64,000 nt of DNA from Candidatus Thiodiazotropha sp. (ex Epidulcina cf. delphinae) (GTDB taxonomy: Bacteria > Pseudomonadota > Gammaproteobacteria > Chromatiales > Chromatiaceae): NCBI GenBank assembly GCA_025656455.1, contig JAHXHS010000018.1:35399-99398 (forward strand), written 5' to 3'. Shown in pieces: positions 8,985 through 18,193 of the stretch (its first letter is position 1; every line of letters starts with the position of its first letter). Position numbers and translations under genes: made by a program. The notes under the pieces are model-generated. The model did no database searches and was not told the DNA's origin. It worked only from the letters and a program-made list of their open reading frames with translations.

Positions 8985-10154
8985 ATGGCCAACTCATTGA
9001 TGACAACCTATAAACGACTGCCTGTGACATTCGAGCGGGGCGAAGGCGCCTGGTTGTGGGACACACAGGGACGCCGTTATCTCGACGCCATGGCCGGCAT
9101 CGCCGTCTGCGGCCTCGGTCACGCGCACCCAGGAATCCGCGAGGCCCTGTGCGATCAGGCCGGGAGCCTGCTCCACACCTCCAACATCTACGGCATCGCC
9201 AACCAGGAAAAGCTTGGTGACCGGCTTTGCGCCCTGGCATCCATGGACAGGGTTTTTTTCGCCAACTCGGGCGCCGAGGCCAATGAGGCGGCGATTAAGA
9301 TCGCTCGCCTGTACGGCAACAAAAAAGGCGTCAAAAACCCGGCCATTATCGTCATGGATCAAAGTTTCCACGGTCGCACCCTGGCCACCCTTTCCGCTAC
9401 CGGAAACCGCAAGGTCCAGGCCGGATTCGAACCCTTGGTGCAGGGTTTCGTGCGTATTCCCTACAATGACGTCGAGGCCATTACCGAGATCGCGCAACAT
9501 AGCAACAACGTCGTTGCGGTGCTGGTGGAGCCTGTGCAGGGCGAGGGAGGCATCAATATTCCCGACGCAGACTACCTCAACCGGATTCGTGAAATCTGCG
9601 ATCGACACCAGTGGTTGATGATGCTGGATGAGATTCAGACCGGCATCGGGCGCACCGGCCGGCTCTTTTCCCATCAGCATAACGGCATTCTCCCCGATGT
9701 GATGACCCTGGCCAAAGGCTTGGGCAATGGCATGCCAATCGGCGCCTGCCTGGCCCGAGGGGCCGCCGCTGAGATATTCGCACCCGGCAATCACGGTTCG
9801 ACCTTTGGCGGCAATCCACTCGCCTGCCGGGTCGCGCTGACGGTGCTGGACCTGCTTGAATCCCAGCAGTTGACGGAACGGGCCGCCCATCTCGGCCAGC
9901 GCATGCTTGCCGGTTTCCGGTCGAAACTTGACGGGAGGCAAGGGGTGGTGGCGATACGCGTCTCAGGTCTGATGGTCGGTATCGAAGTTGACCGTCCATG
10001 CGCCGAACTGGTCACACGCGCCCTCGATCAGGGGCTGCTGATCAATGTCACCGCTGACAAGGTGATACGCCTGCTACCTCCACTGATCATCAGTGATGCG
10101 GAGTGTGACGACATCATCGACAGGGTCTGCGCCCTGATCGACGGTTTTCTCTAA
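8985..10154 (+). CDS. argD: Acetylornithine aminotransferase
   Basis: ArgD is a PLP-dependent transaminase that converts N-acetylglutamate semialdehyde to N-acetylornithine in arginine biosynthesis; some homologues also act in lysine synthesis. The 389-residue length is typical. Visible family motifs are [14 protein letters not shown] (phosphate cup), SFHGRT, the cofactor aspartate in LDEIQTG, and the Schiff-base lysine in [24 protein letters not shown] motif follows. argF begins 26 nt downstream on the same strand, so both probably share a transcript. The ribosome site before 8985 is weak. Confidence 0.95.
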   Translation: MANSLMTTYKRLPVTFERGEGAWLWDTQGRRYLDAMAGIAVCGLGHAHPGIREALCDQAGSLLHTSNIYGIANQEKLGDRLCALASMDRVFFANSGAEANEAAIKIARLYGNKKGVKNPAIIVMDQSFHGRTLATLSATGNRKVQAGFEPLVQGFVRIPYNDVEAITEIAQHSNNVVAVLVEPVQGEGGINIPDADYLNRIREICDRHQWLMMLDEIQTGIGRTGRLFSHQHNGILPDVMTLAKGLGNGMPIGACLARGAAAEIFAPGNHGSTFGGNPLACRVALTVLDLLESQQLTERAAHLGQRMLAGFRSKLDGRQGVVAIRVSGLMVGIEVDRPCAELVTRALDQGLLINVTADKVIRLLPPLIISDAECDDIIDRVCALIDGFL

Positions 10155-10180
10155 TTGCCCCATCGAGGCAGCGATTTATT

Positions 10181-11086
10181 ATGACTAGGCACTTTCTTTC
10201 ACTTCTCGACCTGAGCAGAGACGAACTGTACGGTATTATCCGCAGAGCCACAGAGCTTAAACGGATGCACCATCGCGGCGACATCCACACGCCATTGAAG
10301 GGGAAGAGCCTCGGCATGGTGTTCGAGAAGTCCTCCACCCGGACCCGTGTCTCCTTTGAGGTCGGGATGTCGCAATTGGGTGGTCATGCCGTGTTTCTCT
10401 CGCCGCGGGACACCCAACTGGGCCGCGGGGAACCGATCGAAGACAGCGCGCGGGTGCTCTCGCGGATGTTGGACATCATCATGATCCGCACCTTCGAGCA
10501 AGGGAAGCTGGTGCGTTTCGCCGCCCACTCCCGGGTGCCGGTGATCAACGCCTTGACCGATATGCTGCACCCTTGCCAACTGCTGGCGGACATGCAGACC
10601 TATTTCGAGCATCGCGGCGATATCCATGGCAAGACTGTTGCCTGGATCGGCGACGGCAATAATATGTGCCACTCCTATGTCAATGCCGCCAGACAATTCG
10701 GGTTTCACTTGAACATTGCCTGTCCCGAGGGGTACGATCCCGATCAGGCGATACTCAGCGCCGCTGGAGACCAGGTTTCCGTGATACGGGACCCGCTCGC
10801 GGCGGCCGTCGGCGCCGATCTGGTCGCCACCGATGTTTGGGCCAGCATGGGACAGGAAGAGGAACAGGCCTTGCGGGAACAGGCCTTCGCCCGCTATCAA
10901 GTGAATGACGAACTGATGGCGCAGGCGGCCGACGATGCGCTGTTTTTCCATTGCCTGCCCGCTCACCGCGGCGAAGAGGTGACGGCTTCGGTGATCGACA
11001 CAGAGGGAAGCGTGGTCTGGGATGAAGCGGAAAATCGCCTCCACTCGCAGAAGGCCCTGATGGAGTTCCTTCTGCTAGGCAGATAA
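10181..11086 (+). CDS. argF: Ornithine carbamoyltransferase
   Basis: ArgF joins carbamoyl phosphate and ornithine to make citrulline in the arginine pathway. At 301 residues it has the usual size. The carbamoyl-phosphate-binding SSTRTR motif (about residue 49-54), the HPCQ motif near 130 and the ornithine-binding [11 protein letters not shown] near 264 are all intact, so the enzyme should be active. It follows argD by 26 nt, giving two consecutive biosynthetic functions in one likely operon. No regulatory ARG box could be identified with confidence. Confidence 0.96.
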   Translation: MTRHFLSLLDLSRDELYGIIRRATELKRMHHRGDIHTPLKGKSLGMVFEKSSTRTRVSFEVGMSQLGGHAVFLSPRDTQLGRGEPIEDSARVLSRMLDIIMIRTFEQGKLVRFAAHSRVPVINALTDMLHPCQLLADMQTYFEHRGDIHGKTVAWIGDGNNMCHSYVNAARQFGFHLNIACPEGYDPDQAILSAAGDQVSVIRDPLAAAVGADLVATDVWASMGQEEEQALREQAFARYQVNDELMAQAADDALFFHCLPAHRGEEVTASVIDTEGSVVWDEAENRLHSQKALMEFLLLGR

Positions 11087-11173
11087 TGCGGCCAATGAAA
11101 GTGTGGTCTGTTTCGAAATAAGGAACCTTTTGAGTTGTACAATGCCCCATACCCGTCAGACTGAAAGATAACC

Positions 11174-11842
11174 ATGAAGCAATTCATCATTCCGTTCTTC
11201 TGTTTGCTACTATCGCCCATCCCAGCGTATGCCAAAACGCTCTATGTCACCGACACCTTCCAGATAACCATGCGCACCGGCGAGAGCACGACACATCGCA
11301 TCATGCGCATGCTCAACAGCGGCGTCGCTCTGGATGTCATAACGACCAACCCGGAGTCCGGCTACAGCAAGGTGCGTGTCGACGGTTCGGAGGGGTATGT
11401 CCTCACCCGGCAGTTGATGAAAGAACCCAGCGCCCGCGCCCAACTGGATACCATGCGCAAAGAGATCGAGGCGCTTAAGTCCGCCCCCGGCGAGTTGCGC
11501 GGCAACCTGGCAGCGTTGCAAAAAAAGCATCGTGAGCTGCAAAAGGCGCACAATAGCCTGCAACGGGTCAAAAACAAACAGGAGCAGGAGCTGCAAAGCA
11601 TCCAGCGCACCGCCTCCAATGCCATCCGCATCTCCAATGAGCGCAACGAACTGCGCAAACAGGTTGCCGACCTGACCCGGGAAGCGGAGGAGCTGAAACA
11701 GGAGAACCGGGATCTCAGCAATGAAGCGACCCGCGACTGGTTCCTGATCGGAGCAGGCGTGATCATCGCCGGTATTCTCATCGGCCTGATTCTCCCGCAC
11801 TTGCGCTTTCAACGCCGCCGCAACAGTTGGGGATCGCTTTGA
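11174..11842 (+). CDS. SH3 domain, coiled-coil, membrane-anchored protein (YgiM/TIGR04211-like)
   Basis: The 222-residue envelope protein has a Sec signal (residues 1-20). A bacterial SH3 domain follows (about 22-85, with LYVTDTFQITMRTGESTTHR and GSEGYVLTRQL). Next is a long heptad-rich coiled coil (90-185), one transmembrane helix (190-211) and a short basic tail. This architecture matches the widespread gammaproteobacterial YgiM-like family, whose exact role is not settled but is linked to the cell envelope. It is the last gene before the AT-rich repeat at 11843 and the IS5-family element. Confidence 0.85.
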   Translation: MKQFIIPFFCLLLSPIPAYAKTLYVTDTFQITMRTGESTTHRIMRMLNSGVALDVITTNPESGYSKVRVDGSEGYVLTRQLMKEPSARAQLDTMRKEIEALKSAPGELRGNLAALQKKHRELQKAHNSLQRVKNKQEQELQSIQRTASNAIRISNERNELRKQVADLTREAEELKQENRDLSNEATRDWFLIGAGVIIAGILIGLILPHLRFQRRRNSWGSL

Positions 11843-11907
11843 TTAATTTTGAATGTTGAATTATGAATTTTGAATTAGGGCGCTCGCTTCGCTCGCGTTT
11901 TTTTAAG
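11843..11907 (+). repeat. AT-rich TTGAATTATGAATTTTGAAT repeat with GC tail and T-run
   Basis: Immediately after the stop codon the sequence is AATTTTGAATGTTGAATTATGAATTTTG, then GCGCTCGCTTCGCTCGCG and seven T residues. The same arrangement follows the 3' ends of ptsP (13178-13234, reverse), nifJ (35142-35196), a fragment at 38157-38213 (reverse), nrdB (61425-61552, inverted pair) and the 63-residue gene ending at 61755. Its consistent 3'-of-gene placement suggests a role in transcript ends. Confidence 0.6.
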
Positions 11908-12016
11908 TATGGCCTGACACACAGAGCTATCTGAATTTGCAGGTTCAAACTCTCGCAAATGAACGCGAATCAAATACTACCCACAGATCTCACCGACTGA
12001 GGCGGTGGTGTACCTA

Positions 12017-12850
12017 GGGGGCGTTAACAATCAAAGTCATTTCGATGATAATACCGCAACCGATTGATTTTTGGGGTATGCATTTTGAGACGAAGAATAT
12101 TAAGAGACGATCAATGGGCGCGCATAGCGCCTTTGTTGTCGGGAAAAGCCAGTGATTGCGGTGTCACGGGAAAAAATAACCGCCAATTTATTGAAGCCGT
12201 GCTTTGGATATGTCGCACAGGTGCTCCCTGGCGTGACCTGCCAAAAGAGTTGGGAAATTGGCATACTGTCTTTACACGCTATAACCGTTGGTCAAAGAAA
12301 GGACGTTGGCAAACTATTTTCGAAGCGCTATCCGAGGACCCTGACCTGGAATATTTAATGATTGATGGCTCCATTGCCCGGGTCCATCAACATGGAGCCC
12401 CTAAAAAAACGCTCGGGAAGCCGAAGCTGTTGGCCGGTCCCGCGGAGGATTAAGTACAAAAATACACGCGGCGGTTGATGCGTTGGGTAATCCGGTTCGG
12501 TTAATACTCACCGCGGGCCAAGCATCGGAATATGGCCAGGCCCCCCATTTGATTGAGGACTTTGCTGCCGATTATGTGCGGGCGGATAAAGGGTATGACA
12601 GTGATCAGTTTATTGAAACATTGCAAGTGTCTGGTACCACTGGCGTGATACCTCCCAGACGAAACCGGCGGAAACAACGCACCTACGATCAGGAACTTTA
12701 CAAAGAACGAAATTTGGTTGAGCGCTTTTTCCAGAAGCTCAAACAATTTCGGCGTATTGCTACCCGTTACGAAAAGCTCAAGCGAAATTATCAAGCCATG
12801 TTAAATTTAGCTTGTTCAATTATATGGCTGGCTTTATTGTTAACAGGCCC
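12017..12850 (+). mobile_element. IS5-family insertion sequence (834 bp)
   Basis: The left end GGGGGCGTTAACAATCAAA and the complement of the right end, GGGCCTGTTAACAATAAAG, form imperfect inverted repeats. Both sides are flanked by TA. The element holds one transposase encoded in two overlapping frames. Its ends share the GGGCCTGTTAACA core with the two 266-bp gene-less elements at 19809-20074 and 35701-35966. Those elements are therefore probably mobilised by this type of transposase. Confidence 0.8.
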
Positions 12851-12869
12851 TAGTACTCTTTTAAGGTGA
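12085..12869 (+). CDS. IS5-family transposase made by -1 ribosomal frameshifting
   Basis: This is a DDE transposase in two frames. Frame A (likely TTG start at 12085, stop at 12453) begins MRRRILRDDQWARIAPLL and holds the first Asp region (MIDGSIARVHQH). Seven A residues at 12403-12409 provide a slippery stretch. After a -1 shift the reading continues NAREAEAVGRSRGGLSTKIHAA, the normal continuation for the IS5/IS427 group. The second frame contains ADKGYDSD and the closing part with ERFFQKLKQFRRIATRYEK. All catalytic regions appear intact. The stop at 12867 lies 17 bp outside the element's right end, so flanking DNA supplies it. Confidence 0.8.
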
Positions 12870-13234
12870 TATTGTTTGACGATATCAGCGTGATGCAAGG
12901 TCTTGAAGATATTTCGCGGGCTTGGGAAAAATCGCTTTCCACCGAATGCCCCTGGTGGGCTCAATGACTGACCGGATACCAGCCTTTGCTCCGTAAACGC
13001 TGCATTCGCACGCCACCTCTCCTGGATGAGCCGCCTAGACGAACAACGGATCAGTGGAACCAGAGTATGAGGTCACTCACAGCAAATTCGCGTCTATTCG
13101 CGTTCATTGGCGGACAAATCCTGCTTGATAGGATTTTTACCCACCCAAACAGGGGAAGAGCCTCAAATATAATCAGCGCGCGCAAGCGCACATCTCTTCA
13201 ATTCAAAATTCATAATTCAACATTCAAAATTCAC
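12851..13234. other. Gene-free stretch with repeat fragments
   Basis: No gene was recognised. The stretch holds a fragment with GTTTGACG...ATCAGCGTGATG similar to 8738-8790, and an ATTCGCGTTCATTGGCGGAC repeat at about 13081-13115 (related copies near 23858 and 53533). At 13178-13234 is the reverse-orientation AT-rich repeat (CAAGCGCAC then AATTCAAAATTCATAATT) that abuts the 3' end of ptsP. Confidence 0.6.
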
Positions 13235-15496
13235 CTACCTCCCCGCACGCATCAGACCGCCCAACCCCATATCCTCCAGGGCGTTGCCCAACAATGCCTT
13301 GACTTCCGAGACCCGCTCACAGCGCAGCGCCGCCTGTAGCAACGCCCTGGCCCGGCCGCGGGAGACCGAGCGGATCACCCATTTGACCCGCAGCAGGCTG
13401 CCACCGTTCATGCTGAGGCTATCGACCCCCATGCCAAGCAACAATACCGCAGCAGCGGGATTGCCCGCCATCTCACCGCAGACGCTGACCTCCCTTTGAA
13501 AGCCCTTGGCGCCGTTTACGATCTGGATCAGGGCGCGCAGCACCGCCGGATGGAGATCGTCATAGATGTCCGCCACATGGGAATTATTGCGATCCACCGC
13601 GAGCAAGTACTGAGTCAAGTCGTTGGTGCCGACCGAGAGGAAATCGATACGCCTGGATAGCACATCCACCTGATAGACCGCAGCAGGCACCTCGATCATC
13701 ACCCCGATCTTGGGCATCGACACCTCATAACCCTCCTCGATCAGTTCATCGTGCGCCCGCTGGATCAGCAGCAGGGCATCGTCCACCTCCTGCACATGAC
13801 TGACCATCGGCAGCAACAGACGTAGATTGTTCAGGCCGATAGCGGCGCGCAATATGGCCCGCACCTGGGTGAGAAAGATCTCAGGGTGATCGAGAGAGAT
13901 ACGGATGCCGCGCCAACCGAGGAAGGGGTTCGACTCCTCCACCGGAAAATAGGGCAACGGCTTGTCGCCGCCGATATCCAGGGTGCGTATCGTCACGGGA
14001 CGCGGATAGAAGGTCTCCAATACCCTTCGATAGTTCGTCACCTGCACCGATTCGCCGGGAAAACTGTCGCGCACCATGAACGGCAGCTCGGTGCGGTAGA
14101 GACCGACCCCCTCCGACTGCTCGGTGCCATGGGTGCTCAACTCCGAAATCAGCCCGGTATTGAGATACAGAGGCACTCTGACACCATCGGTGGTTTCGCA
14201 GGGCAGGTCCTTGTCGGCCTCCAGCTCCTGGTAGAGTTCACGATCCTCGTTGGCCAGTCGCCGGTACTCTTCGAGCACGGAAGGCGCCGGTGAGACGTAG
14301 ACACGCCCTAGATAACCATCCAGGATCACAAAACGGCCATCCATGCGGTTAACCGGCAAGTTACTCAGTCCCATCACCGCCGGCGCCTCCATCGCCCTGG
14401 CCAGAATCGCCACATGGGAGAAACTGGCGCCGCTCGCCGACACCACTCCCGCCAAACACCCCCTGGGAACCTCCGCGAGCTGCATCGCGCTGACCTCATC
14501 ACCCACCAGAATCGTATTCTCCGGATACTCACTCGGGGTAGTGACCTTCTGCTGGAGATGCATCAGGATGCGGCGTCCCAGATCACGGACATCCGAGGCC
14601 CGCTCGCGCAGATAGATATCATCCATGGCGTCGAACACCTTGGCATGTTCTTCGATCGTCTCGCGCAAGGCGCCGGAGGCCCAGTTGCCGGCGTGGATAC
14701 GCTTTACCGTATTGCCGATCAGGGAGTCGCTGTCCAACATCATCAACCAGGCATCGAACAGCGCCCGGTCCTCCGCCGGCAGATTGTCTTCGAAGCGGTC
14801 CTCGATTGCCATCAGATCCTGCACCACCGAGGCCACCGCCGTCCTGAAATCCTCCTCTTCCCGAGCCGGGTCCTGGGCTGATCTGTCGGGAACCGCCTCC
14901 AGATCGGCCGGCGGATAGACCACCACTACGGTCCCCAGGGCCACGCCCGGCGAACCCGGCCGCCCCTGAAGAAAGCGTTTCGGTGGCGACAGATCGCTGC
15001 GGGTAATCAGGTTGCCGCTGGCCTGGGCATGGGTGATGGCTCCCGCCAACTGAGCCGCCAGGGTGAACAGGAAAGTCACTTCGCCATCGGCAAAGCTGCG
15101 TTGCTCGATCTGGCGCACGACCAACACCCCAAGCACCCGGCGATTCTGGATGATCGGCACACCGAGAAAGCCCGTGTACTGCCTCTCGCCCGTCTCATGG
15201 GTGAAGAGATAACGACTGTGACTCGGCGCATCCGCTAGATTGAGCGGCTCGGCGCGCTCACACACCAGGCCGATCAGGCCGCGATGATAGGGCAACCTGA
15301 CCTTACCCACCGCATCAGGAAGTAGTCCTTCGGTGGCCATCAGAACGTGGTCCCGGCGTTCGAAATCGGTCAGATAGACCGAACAGACGTCCGCATCGAC
15401 AGCCCGCTTCACCTGGGTGACGATGATTCCCAGCGCCTGCTCCAGATCCGAAGCCGCATTGACCTCTTTGACGATACGGTGAAGGGTGTCAAGCAT
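13235..15496 (-). CDS. ptsP: Nitrogen-type phosphoenolpyruvate-protein phosphotransferase (EI-Ntr)
   Basis: PtsP transfers phosphate from PEP to NPr, the first step of the nitrogen-related PTS that regulates potassium, nitrogen and envelope functions. The 753-residue product matches the usual length. It has a GAF sensor domain at residues 1-160, a linker, the swivelling phosphohistidine domain with FSHVAILARAMEAPAVMG (active His near 355), and the PEP-binding barrel ending with SVGTNDLTQY and the active-site region CGEMAGNP. The gene lies just downstream of rppH on the same strand, the conserved gammaproteobacterial order. Confidence 0.95.
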   Translation of the reverse strand: MLDTLHRIVKEVNAASDLEQALGIIVTQVKRAVDADVCSVYLTDFERRDHVLMATEGLLPDAVGKVRLPYHRGLIGLVCERAEPLNLADAPSHSRYLFTHETGERQYTGFLGVPIIQNRRVLGVLVVRQIEQRSFADGEVTFLFTLAAQLAGAITHAQASGNLITRSDLSPPKRFLQGRPGSPGVALGTVVVVYPPADLEAVPDRSAQDPAREEEDFRTAVASVVQDLMAIEDRFEDNLPAEDRALFDAWLMMLDSDSLIGNTVKRIHAGNWASGALRETIEEHAKVFDAMDDIYLRERASDVRDLGRRILMHLQQKVTTPSEYPENTILVGDEVSAMQLAEVPRGCLAGVVSASGASFSHVAILARAMEAPAVMGLSNLPVNRMDGRFVILDGYLGRVYVSPAPSVLEEYRRLANEDRELYQELEADKDLPCETTDGVRVPLYLNTGLISELSTHGTEQSEGVGLYRTELPFMVRDSFPGESVQVTNYRRVLETFYPRPVTIRTLDIGGDKPLPYFPVEESNPFLGWRGIRISLDHPEIFLTQVRAILRAAIGLNNLRLLLPMVSHVQEVDDALLLIQRAHDELIEEGYEVSMPKIGVMIEVPAAVYQVDVLSRRIDFLSVGTNDLTQYLLAVDRNNSHVADIYDDLHPAVLRALIQIVNGAKGFQREVSVCGEMAGNPAAAVLLLGMGVDSLSMNGGSLLRVKWVIRSVSRGRARALLQAALRCERVSEVKALLGNALEDMGLGGLMRAGR

Positions 15497-15532
15497 GGCG
15501 CGGTTTATTGCTCGGAGACGCCGGCCGGACCG

Positions 15533-16069
15533 TCAACGACGATTCTGCCGCAGATAGCTGGAGTGGGAGCGCCCAGGAGCCCCTTCCGGGTAGAGCAACG
15601 GCGCAAGCTCCTCCAAGGCCTGGGTGTAGACATTGCGTTTGAAGTAGATCACCTCGCGTATGGGCTGCCAGTACTTGACCCAACGCCACTCCTCGAATTC
15701 CGGGGACTCACTGTGATCCAGACAGAAGGCGTCTTCGCCGCATTGGGCACTCAGCAGAAACCAGATCTGCTTCTGACCGATACACAACGGCTCCCGGTGG
15801 CGGCGGATATAGCGTTCAGGGAGCCGGTAGCGCAACCAGTTCCGAGTGGCGCCCATGATCGATACCTGGTCGGATCTCAGCCCCACCTCCTCCAACAACT
15901 CCCGGTACATGGCCTGCTCAGGCGTCTCATCGGATTTTATGCCTCCCTGTGGAAACTGCCAGGCATCCTGGCCGATCCGACGCCCCAGAAACAGCTGGCG
16001 AACGCCGTTACACAGAATAATGCCGACATTGGGTCGATAACCGTCTGAGTCAATCAAGTTCGATGCCAA
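15533..16069 (-). CDS. rppH: RNA pyrophosphohydrolase RppH
   Basis: RppH is a Nudix hydrolase that removes pyrophosphate from the 5' end of mRNAs and so starts RNase E-dependent decay. The 178-residue product contains [13 protein letters not shown], the Nudix region [27 protein letters not shown] with the catalytic REXXEE core, and the conserved [13 protein letters not shown]. Most homologues start close to IDSDGYRPN; the ATG used here adds four residues. Synteny rppH-ptsP on one strand, with a HAD hydrolase gene divergently upstream, resembles the arrangement in pseudomonads. Confidence 0.95.
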   Translation of the reverse strand: MASNLIDSDGYRPNVGIILCNGVRQLFLGRRIGQDAWQFPQGGIKSDETPEQAMYRELLEEVGLRSDQVSIMGATRNWLRYRLPERYIRRHREPLCIGQKQIWFLLSAQCGEDAFCLDHSESPEFEEWRWVKYWQPIREVIYFKRNVYTQALEELAPLLYPEGAPGRSHSSYLRQNRR

Positions 16070-16176
16070 ATAAAATAAATACCGTTACCGTGGATTCTTC
16101 CATATTCACCCTGGAGCGGCAAGGCACGCCATTCATAAACCTTTGCTAATTATGGAAATTCCGTTACTGTTTGAGG

Positions 16177-16313
16177 TTATTAACCCGGTGACCTAACATG
16201 GTGGGTTTAGGGCTTCAAACATGCCCATGATCAAGGCGTGGCTGTTGCCAATGGCCACTCCCTTGGCAACAGCCACAACACAGAGTGTGGGGCATGCTTG
16301 AAGCCCCTAACAG
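16177..16313. repeat. TTAACCCGGYGACC-type repeat with internal palindromes, copy 2
   Basis: It begins TTATTAACCCGGTGACCTAACATGG. A palindrome follows, with arms GGGCTTCAAACATGCCC and GGGGCATGCTTGAAGCCCC. Nested inside is TGGCTGTTGCCAA / TTGGCAACAGCCA. The same leader and nested-palindrome logic is seen at 42017-42303. It occupies the space between the divergent rppH and HAD genes. Confidence 0.65.
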
Positions 16314-16389
16314 ATTGATTTGATTAAGACAGGCCGTTGTGCGCCTGTCTCCAGGCAACGACAAAGACTCGGAAAACTCAGGACTATTC

Positions 16390-17082
16390 ATGGCGTTGGC
16401 GATCTTCGACCTTGACAACACCCTGCTTGCAGGCGATTCGGACTATCTCTGGGGAGAATTTCTGGTAGAGAAGGGGGTTGTGGATGGGGAGTGGTACCGA
16501 AAGGAAAATGAGCGCTTCTATCGTCAATACAAGCTGGGGCGGCTGGATATTTTCGAGTTTTTGCGCTTCTCCCTCAAACCGTTGCGTGAAAACCGGCCTG
16601 AAAAGCTGTGGCAATGGCGTAAGGAATTCCTTGATCACAAGATAGCCCCGCTCATTGGCGCCGAAGCCCGCCGGCTGGTGGAAAGGCACAGGGAGGCCGG
16701 CGATCAATTGCTGATCATCACCGCCACCAATGCCTTCGTCACCGCCCCCATCGCACAGAAATTCGGCATAGACCACCTGATCGCCACCGAACCGGAGACC
16801 CTGGATGGGCACTACACCGGAGAAGTCGCGGGCGAGCCCAGTTTTCGGGAAGGCAAGGTCAAACGTCTGCACGCCTGGTTGGATGAGCATCAACAGAATC
16901 TTCGCGGGAGCTGGTTCTACAGCGACTCGCACAACGACCTCCCGCTACTCGAGCAGGTCGACAATCCGGTCGCGGTAGACCCGGACGAAACCCTGGAAAG
17001 AATCGCCCAGGAGCGCAACTGGCCGATTCTGCAGTTGCACGGACTGAATGTTCAGGCTATTGACCCGGCGCACGACGGCTGA
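16390..17082 (+). CDS. HAD-IB family phosphatase (SerB-like)
   Basis: This is a haloacid-dehalogenase phosphatase of subfamily IB. ATG 16390 gives 230 residues starting directly before the nucleophile motif FDLDNTLLAGD (Asp8, Asp10). Motif II is the Thr in IITATNAF, and motif III is YSDSHNDLPLLE with the Mg-binding aspartates. A cap domain with many aromatic and charged residues lies between. Such proteins hydrolyse phosphoserine or similar metabolites; the substrate cannot be read from sequence. It is divergent from rppH-ptsP, a neighbourhood also known in Pseudomonas. Confidence 0.88.
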   Translation: MALAIFDLDNTLLAGDSDYLWGEFLVEKGVVDGEWYRKENERFYRQYKLGRLDIFEFLRFSLKPLRENRPEKLWQWRKEFLDHKIAPLIGAEARRLVERHREAGDQLLIITATNAFVTAPIAQKFGIDHLIATEPETLDGHYTGEVAGEPSFREGKVKRLHAWLDEHQQNLRGSWFYSDSHNDLPLLEQVDNPVAVDPDETLERIAQERNWPILQLHGLNVQAIDPAHDG

Positions 17083-17181
17083 ACATGGACTATTAGGGTG
17101 TCGGGTTAATAATTGATGGTTGAATCCGCAAACGCTGCTGACAATCAGCCAACATCATTTAAATAGAGAGAGGGTGCAATC

Positions 17182-17409
17182 ATGTCAAACACGGCCTTTT
17201 TTGCGGTGCTCATCGTCCTCATTCTCGGCATCCTGTACGTGATGAAGGGCAGTGACAACCCGCCGCAAACCAGCATTAACCAGACCCCGAAGGAGTATAT
17301 CGAGCTGGTGGAGCGGAAAAAAGCAGCGCGGCGGGCGGTCGAACAGTCACTCAGAGAGGCAGAGGAAAAGACCCGCAAGGCCCTGGAAGAGGCCGAGGGT
17401 CAGCGTTAG
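17182..17409 (+). CDS. Small single-pass membrane protein with charged helix (75 aa)
   Basis: The 75-residue product has an N-terminal transmembrane helix (residues 4-22). A short polar linker is followed by a strongly charged helix (about 40-75, rich in Glu, Arg, Lys and Ala) that should form a coiled coil. The ribosome site GAGAGAGGGTG precedes the ATG at good spacing. The function is unknown. It converges on the YceI-like gene with only 28 bp between stops. Confidence 0.7.
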   Translation: MSNTAFFAVLIVLILGILYVMKGSDNPPQTSINQTPKEYIELVERKKAARRAVEQSLREAEEKTRKALEEAEGQR

Positions 17410-17437
17410 CTCCATCCAGAAACAGGACTTTATAACA

Positions 17438-18067
17438 CTAACGAATACGCAACCCACCGGGTTTTCTCGGTCTATTCTTGGATTTTTTGCGAATTCCCTC
17501 TACCCCGAGCATTAATACCATCTCCTTGGCGGCGGCCCCCAGAAATTTGGTAATGCCGAAATCGGCCAACACCAGCCTGGTCTCACCCGCAAACCCACGC
17601 CGGTAGCCGCCCCAGGGATCACTGCCCGCACCGACGTGCTCAACGTCGATGGTGAGGGTCCGGGTAATCCCCCTCAGGGTCAGATCCCCCTTGAGCAAGG
17701 CCTTACCCCCCCCAAGTTCGGAAAACGAGGTGCTGACGAACCTGGCCTCGGGGTAGTTCTCCACCGCCAGAAAATCATCATCCCTGAGATGCTTGTCCCG
17801 TTCGGCATGGTTCGAATCGATACTGGCCATATCGATCACCACCTCGACCCTTGCCGCCGATGGATCTTTTTCGTCATAGCTGAACCCACCGGAGAAGCGG
17901 TTAAACCGTCCGGCCAACCAGCTGTAACCAAGATGACTGATCTTGAAGCGGATAAATGCGTGCCCCCCTTCCGTGTCTATCAGATAATCCGATGCCAATC
18001 CAATTTGGCACCAACACATCGATAGGTAAAGAATCAACGCAGACGGGACGGAACCTTTCATCGGCAT
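17438..18067 (-). CDS. YceI family periplasmic lipid-binding protein
   Basis: YceI proteins form a lipocalin-like barrel that binds polyisoprenoids or other amphipathic molecules. The 209-residue product has a signal peptide (residues 1-25). Family hallmarks follow: YLIDTEGGHAFIRFKISHLGYSWLAGRFNRFSGGF, RVEVVIDMASIDSNHAERDKHLR, FLAVENYPEARF and LTLRGITRTLTIDV. A basic tail (KKSKNRPRKPGG) extends beyond the usual end. A role in stress or quinone handling is possible but not shown here. Confidence 0.88.
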   Translation of the reverse strand: MPMKGSVPSALILYLSMCWCQIGLASDYLIDTEGGHAFIRFKISHLGYSWLAGRFNRFSGGFSYDEKDPSAARVEVVIDMASIDSNHAERDKHLRDDDFLAVENYPEARFVSTSFSELGGGKALLKGDLTLRGITRTLTIDVEHVGAGSDPWGGYRRGFAGETRLVLADFGITKFLGAAAKEMVLMLGVEGIRKKSKNRPRKPGGLRIR

Positions 18068-18115
18068 CTCCCACGAATTGCTTTTGCTTATGCCGGGTCA
18101 ATAAGAGCAAGTGTA

Positions 18116-18184
18116 GCTATTAACCCGGCGACCTCATATATCGGGTTCAGCCGTTGTGCGCAGCCCGGCTTGACCCAGGCATAC
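18116..18184. repeat. TTAACCCGGCGACC-type repeat, copy 3
   Basis: It begins GCTATTAACCCGGCGACCTCATATATCGGGTTCAG and continues with GTGCGCAGCCCGGCTTGACCC. It lies between the 5' end of the YceI gene and the 3' end of the kinase gene. Confidence 0.6.
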
Positions 18185-18193
18185 CGTTTCCGT

